Assembly (NCBI RefSeq): GCF_005080685.1
Contig: NZ_CP039371.1
Coordinates: forward strand, 5,642,001 to 5,706,000
DNA: 64,000 bases
DNA from: Pseudomonas putida
GTDB taxonomy: Bacteria; Pseudomonadota; Gammaproteobacteria; Pseudomonadales; Pseudomonadaceae
Direction: 5' to 3'
In this document: piece after piece, positions 60,985 to 64,000 of the stretch
Layout: each line of letters starts with the position of its first letter
Position numbering within the stretch: position 1 is the stretch's first letter
Program-made: the position numbers and the translations under genes
The notes under the pieces: generated by a model
What the model was told of the DNA's origin: nothing
The model's input: the letters and a program-made list of their open reading frames with translations, nothing else
The model's database searches: none

Positions 60985-63812
60985 GCCAGGAACGCTACGG
61001 CATCCGCCGCTTCGCATTGCTCAACACCGCCGGCTACAGCCTCGGTCTGTTCCCTCTGGAGCACCCGCTGTCGGTCTACGGCGCCAACAACCTGGGTAAA
61101 TCGGCGTCGATCAACGCCCTGCAGTTCCCGATCCTGGCACGCATGTCCGACATGAGCTTCGGCAAGTACAGCCTGGAGCAGTCGCGGCGCTTCTACTTCG
61201 CCAGCGATACCTCGTACATTCTCTGCGAACTCAACCTGCCCCACGGCCCCCACGTGATCGGCGTGGTCGGTCGCGGCCCGGGCGGCGGCTTCGGCCACCA
61301 GTTCTTCGCCTACAAGGGCGAGCTGGACCTGGCCCACTACCAGAAGAACGACACCTGCCTGCGCCAGAAGGAGCTGTTCACCAACCTCGAGCGCCTGGGC
61401 CTGAAGGCCTACGAGCTCAAGCCGGACGAACTGCGCCGGCTGCTGGTCGGTGGCCATACCTCGGTGCCGCTGGACCTGACCCTGATTCCGCTACGCTCGA
61501 CCAGCGAGCAGAGCCTGAAGACCTTCCGCGCACTGTTCATCAACCTGCTGCACATGCGCGAGATCACTGCCGCCAAGCTCAAGCAGCTGTTCCTCGATGC
61601 CTTCGAGCACAGCCTGCGCTCGGGCAGCGTCGACTACATCGCCGCCTGCGAAGAAGCGTTCCGTGACGTACGCCGCATGGAACAGGACTACAACGCCCTG
61701 GTGGCCGCCGGCCCATTGGTCGAGGCCCTGGCCGGTGGCGTCGCCCAGCGCGACATCCTGCGCGGCAAGCTGCACCGCCTTTCGCCCCTGCTCGACAACC
61801 TGCTGGGCACCTGGCAGGAATACGCCATGGCGCGCAAGGAAGAGCTGGTGATCCAGGCCGAGCACTTCCGAAGCGAGCAGGACCGCCTGCAGAACGACCA
61901 GCGCGGCGGCACCCAGGAGCTGATGCGCCTGGAGCGTGAAATCACCGGTATCCAGCGCTGGCTCGGCGAGCTGTCGGTGCTCAAGCACCGCTTCGCCCTG
62001 GTCGAGGACGCCAAGGTCCTGGAGCAGCAGTTGCTGGCGGCCAAGGACGCCCACGACGAGCTCGCCGGCGCCCTTGCCCAGTCGCGACAGTTCTCTGCCG
62101 AAGACCTCGACGAGCGCGTGCGCGACCTGGAAAAACGCGTCAAGCAGGTCAAGCAGCAGCTCGACCATGCCGACAACAACAGCTACGCCCGTCTGCGCGA
62201 GGAGTTCTCGCAACAGGACGTCGATCGTTTGATGCGCCTGTTCAACGGCGCGCTGTTCAGCTTGCCGCTGGGCGAGCGTGGCATCGAACTGGACGACAGC
62301 GACCTGTGGGTGAAATCTCTCGAAGCGGTGCTGGACAGCTTCAAGGGCGAGCGCTTCGAGGCGCCGGGCATCTCCATCGACCTGTCGCACATCGACCCGC
62401 CTGCCTTGCAGGCCCTGGCCGACCGCGCCGCCCTGCGCGACCAGAAGGAGCGCCTGGAGAAGGAGCTCAAGCAGCTCAAGACCCAGCAGTCGGTCGCCGC
62501 CGACCGCAGTGCCTCCAAGGCGCAGACCGAAGCGCTGTACCAGCAGGTGCTGGACGCGCAGAAGGCCCTGGAAGACTACCGCCGCAGCGAGACCCTGTCG
62601 GCCGAGGAGCCGGAGAAGCTCGAGCAACTGGCGCAGCTCGAAGGCGCACAGGATGAGCTAAAGCGCTCCAGCGACGCGTTCACCGAGCGCGTCCAGCAAC
62701 TGTCGGCCAAGCTGCAACTGGTCGGCCGCCAGATCGCCGACCTCGAAGCCAAGCAACGCACCCTCGAAGACGCCCTGCGCCGCCGCCAGTTGCTGCCGGC
62801 CGACCTGCCGTTCGGCACGCCGTTCATGGAAGCGGTCGACGACTCGATGGACAACCTGCTGCCACTGCTCAACGACTACCAGGATGCCTGGCAGAGCCTG
62901 CAGCGGGTCGACAACCAGATCGAGGCGCTGTACGCCCAGGTGCGCCTCAAGGGCGTGGCCAAGTTCGACAGCGAAGACGACATGGAGCGCCGCCTGCAGC
63001 TGCTGGTGAACGCCTATGCGCATCGCACCGACGAGGCCCTGACCCTGGCCAAGGCACGCCGCGCCGCGGTGACCGACATTGCCCGGACCCTGCGCAACAT
63101 CCGCAGCGACTACGACAGCCTCGAGCACCAGCTGGCCCTGTTCAACCGCGAGATCAACAAGCGCCAGGTGTCCAACCTGGAAAGCTTCCGCGTGGTCCTG
63201 GCGCCGAACAAGGAAGCGCTCAAGCACATCGATCAGATCATCCACAGCGCCGGCCAGTACGAGGAAGGCGAGACCCTGTCGGTGTTCGACCTGACCCAGA
63301 GCGCCGAGCAGGACCACAAGAACGAAGAGGCCAAGGAGTACCTGGCGCGGCTGGTGGCGGCCAACCACAACCAGCTGGGCCTCAAGGACCTGTTCGAGCT
63401 GGCCTTCGAGATCACCAAGATCAACAGCCAGCCGGTGATCCACGCCGACATCGACGGCGCCGCGTCCAACGGCACCACCATGACCATCAAGGCGCTGACC
63501 AACATGTACTTGTTGCTGCACCTGATGGACCGCGACCTGGCCGGGCGCATTCGCCTGCCCTACTACCTCGACGAGGCGGCGGACATCGACGAACGCAACC
63601 AGGCGGCGCTGCTGGAAACCAGCCTGCAACTGGGCTTCGTGCCGATCCTGGCGAGCGTGAAGCCGCAGGTCTCGGCGCGCGTGGCGATCGATCTGGAAGG
63701 TGGCAGCGGGCCCAATGGCATCTACATCGACGAAGCGGACTGGAAGTTCATCAGCCGCCGCGATGAGGTGAAGGCGATCGTGCGTGAGGATGAGGCCGAG
63801 GAACTGGCCTGA
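60981..63812 (+). CDS. mksB: MksB: SMC-like ATPase of the MksBEF condensin
   Basis: A 943-residue SMC-like ATPase. Walker A is YGANNLGKSASINAL (near 33-47), Walker B is RLPYYLDEAADIDER near 858-872. The arms are coiled coils (about 280-780), with an SLPLGERG/hinge-like segment in the middle. It organises and segregates the chromosome, parallel to the usual Smc-ScpAB. Wadjet-type relatives also carry mksG, but no mksG is seen in the 188 bp left in the window. Confidence 0.9.
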   Translation: MSQERYGIRRFALLNTAGYSLGLFPLEHPLSVYGANNLGKSASINALQFPILARMSDMSFGKYSLEQSRRFYFASDTSYILCELNLPHGPHVIGVVGRGPGGGFGHQFFAYKGELDLAHYQKNDTCLRQKELFTNLERLGLKAYELKPDELRRLLVGGHTSVPLDLTLIPLRSTSEQSLKTFRALFINLLHMREITAAKLKQLFLDAFEHSLRSGSVDYIAACEEAFRDVRRMEQDYNALVAAGPLVEALAGGVAQRDILRGKLHRLSPLLDNLLGTWQEYAMARKEELVIQAEHFRSEQDRLQNDQRGGTQELMRLEREITGIQRWLGELSVLKHRFALVEDAKVLEQQLLAAKDAHDELAGALAQSRQFSAEDLDERVRDLEKRVKQVKQQLDHADNNSYARLREEFSQQDVDRLMRLFNGALFSLPLGERGIELDDSDLWVKSLEAVLDSFKGERFEAPGISIDLSHIDPPALQALADRAALRDQKERLEKELKQLKTQQSVAADRSASKAQTEALYQQVLDAQKALEDYRRSETLSAEEPEKLEQLAQLEGAQDELKRSSDAFTERVQQLSAKLQLVGRQIADLEAKQRTLEDALRRRQLLPADLPFGTPFMEAVDDSMDNLLPLLNDYQDAWQSLQRVDNQIEALYAQVRLKGVAKFDSEDDMERRLQLLVNAYAHRTDEALTLAKARRAAVTDIARTLRNIRSDYDSLEHQLALFNREINKRQVSNLESFRVVLAPNKEALKHIDQIIHSAGQYEEGETLSVFDLTQSAEQDHKNEEAKEYLARLVAANHNQLGLKDLFELAFEITKINSQPVIHADIDGAASNGTTMTIKALTNMYLLLHLMDRDLAGRIRLPYYLDEAADIDERNQAALLETSLQLGFVPILASVKPQVSARVAIDLEGGSGPNGIYIDEADWKFISRRDEVKAIVREDEAEELA

Positions 63813-63823
63813 TTCGGTGTATG

Positions 63824-63930
63824 GGGGCCGCTTTGCGGCCCTTTCGCGGGACAAGCCCGCTCCTACAGATACGGGGCAGCGCGGTACTTGTGGGAGCGGG
63901 CTTGCCCCGCGAATGGAGGCCAAAGGCCTC
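63824..63930. repeat. REPIN after mksB, and unassigned right edge
   Basis: GGCCGCTTTGCGGCC at 63826, then arms TTTCGCGGGACAAGCCCGCT and AGCGGGCTTGCCCCGCGAA (one mismatch) up to 63913. A minus-strand gene may end inside 63931-64000, but two frames (ending 63939 or 63950) both stay open to the edge and none can be chosen. Confidence 0.75.
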
Positions 63931-64000
63931 CCTGCAATCTACCAGGCGATCATTGAGCCCACGGCAAGATCGGAATCGCCGTCACCGCATTCTGCGGGCT

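Noticed and set aside
63939..64000. Possible 3' end of a minus-strand gene with an outer-membrane-like terminal Trp
   Set aside because: Only about 20 codons visible and a second frame, ending at 63950, is equally open with better codon use; no call can be made.

Overview
The window looks like a core-chromosome segment of a fluorescent pseudomonad, most likely the Pseudomonas putida group. The evidence is the high GC content, the recognisable gene order hemA/prfA/prmC/moeB/murI divergent from lbcA/lolB/ispE/tRNA-Gln/prs/rplY/pth/ychF, the Pseudomonas-type cryptic psi subunit next to rimI, the mksFEB condensin operon, and many P. putida-type REP/REPIN hairpins built on the core GCGGG(T/C)AAACCCGC or GGGCAAGCCCGCTCC. 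There is no prophage, insertion sequence, CRISPR array or rRNA operon. Only the first gene is clearly cut by a window edge.

Layout. 1-3.2 kb: partial acyltransferase, two small cysteine-rich/DUF2007 proteins, a SRAP-type protein and an M48 lipoprotein. 3.2-5.9 kb: purine and pyrimidine salvage (hpt; upp-uraA). 6-13.7 kb: hemH and a cluster that looks light-responsive (an epimerase, an FAD oxidoreductase, a DUF523/DUF1722 protein, a LitR/PplR-type MerR regulator, photolyase phrB and an SDR). This cluster carries two exact matches to the published PplR1 operator, and pagL follows it. 13.8-18.6 kb: the overlapping operon hemA-prfA-prmC-moeB-murI. 18.8-25.6 kb: the divergent lbcA-lolB-ispE-tRNAGln-prs-rplY-pth-ychF block. 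25.8-30 kb: an accessory insert with a saccharopine-dehydrogenase-like protein, a DUF2269 membrane protein and a TonB receptor with a signalling domain. 30-39.5 kb: transport and stress genes (SulP; a NodT/HlyD/DUF2955 efflux operon; AI-2E family; CPA2 antiporter; Ppk2; YcaC-like hydrolase).

39.5-46.6 kb is the accessory-rich part: a Fic protein with a TDQV repeat, a putative catabolic unit (NTF2-like, NCS1 permease, aldehyde dehydrogenase), a TacAT-type toxin-antitoxin pair with a perfect 12-bp operator dyad, two small Pseudomonas-specific proteins, and a REPIN with 54-bp perfect arms. 46.6-57.4 kb: an MscS channel, the alkylation-repair pair ada/alkA, a Fur-boxed FecI-FecR pair without a receptor, two MFS exporters, an orphan FecR, tRNA-Met and an M15 peptidase. 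57.5-63.8 kb: rimI, holD (psi), then mksF-mksE-mksB.

Three genes (7026-7930, 8127-9112, 26949-27418) each need one extra base to restore a conserved frame. Two of the three sites are C/G homopolymers, so consensus errors are as likely as real pseudogenes. The most interesting leads are the swapped active-site residues in the SRAP protein, the light-regulated cluster with its operators, the Fur-controlled FecI/FecR genes without a receptor, the toxin-antitoxin operator, and the long-armed REPIN.
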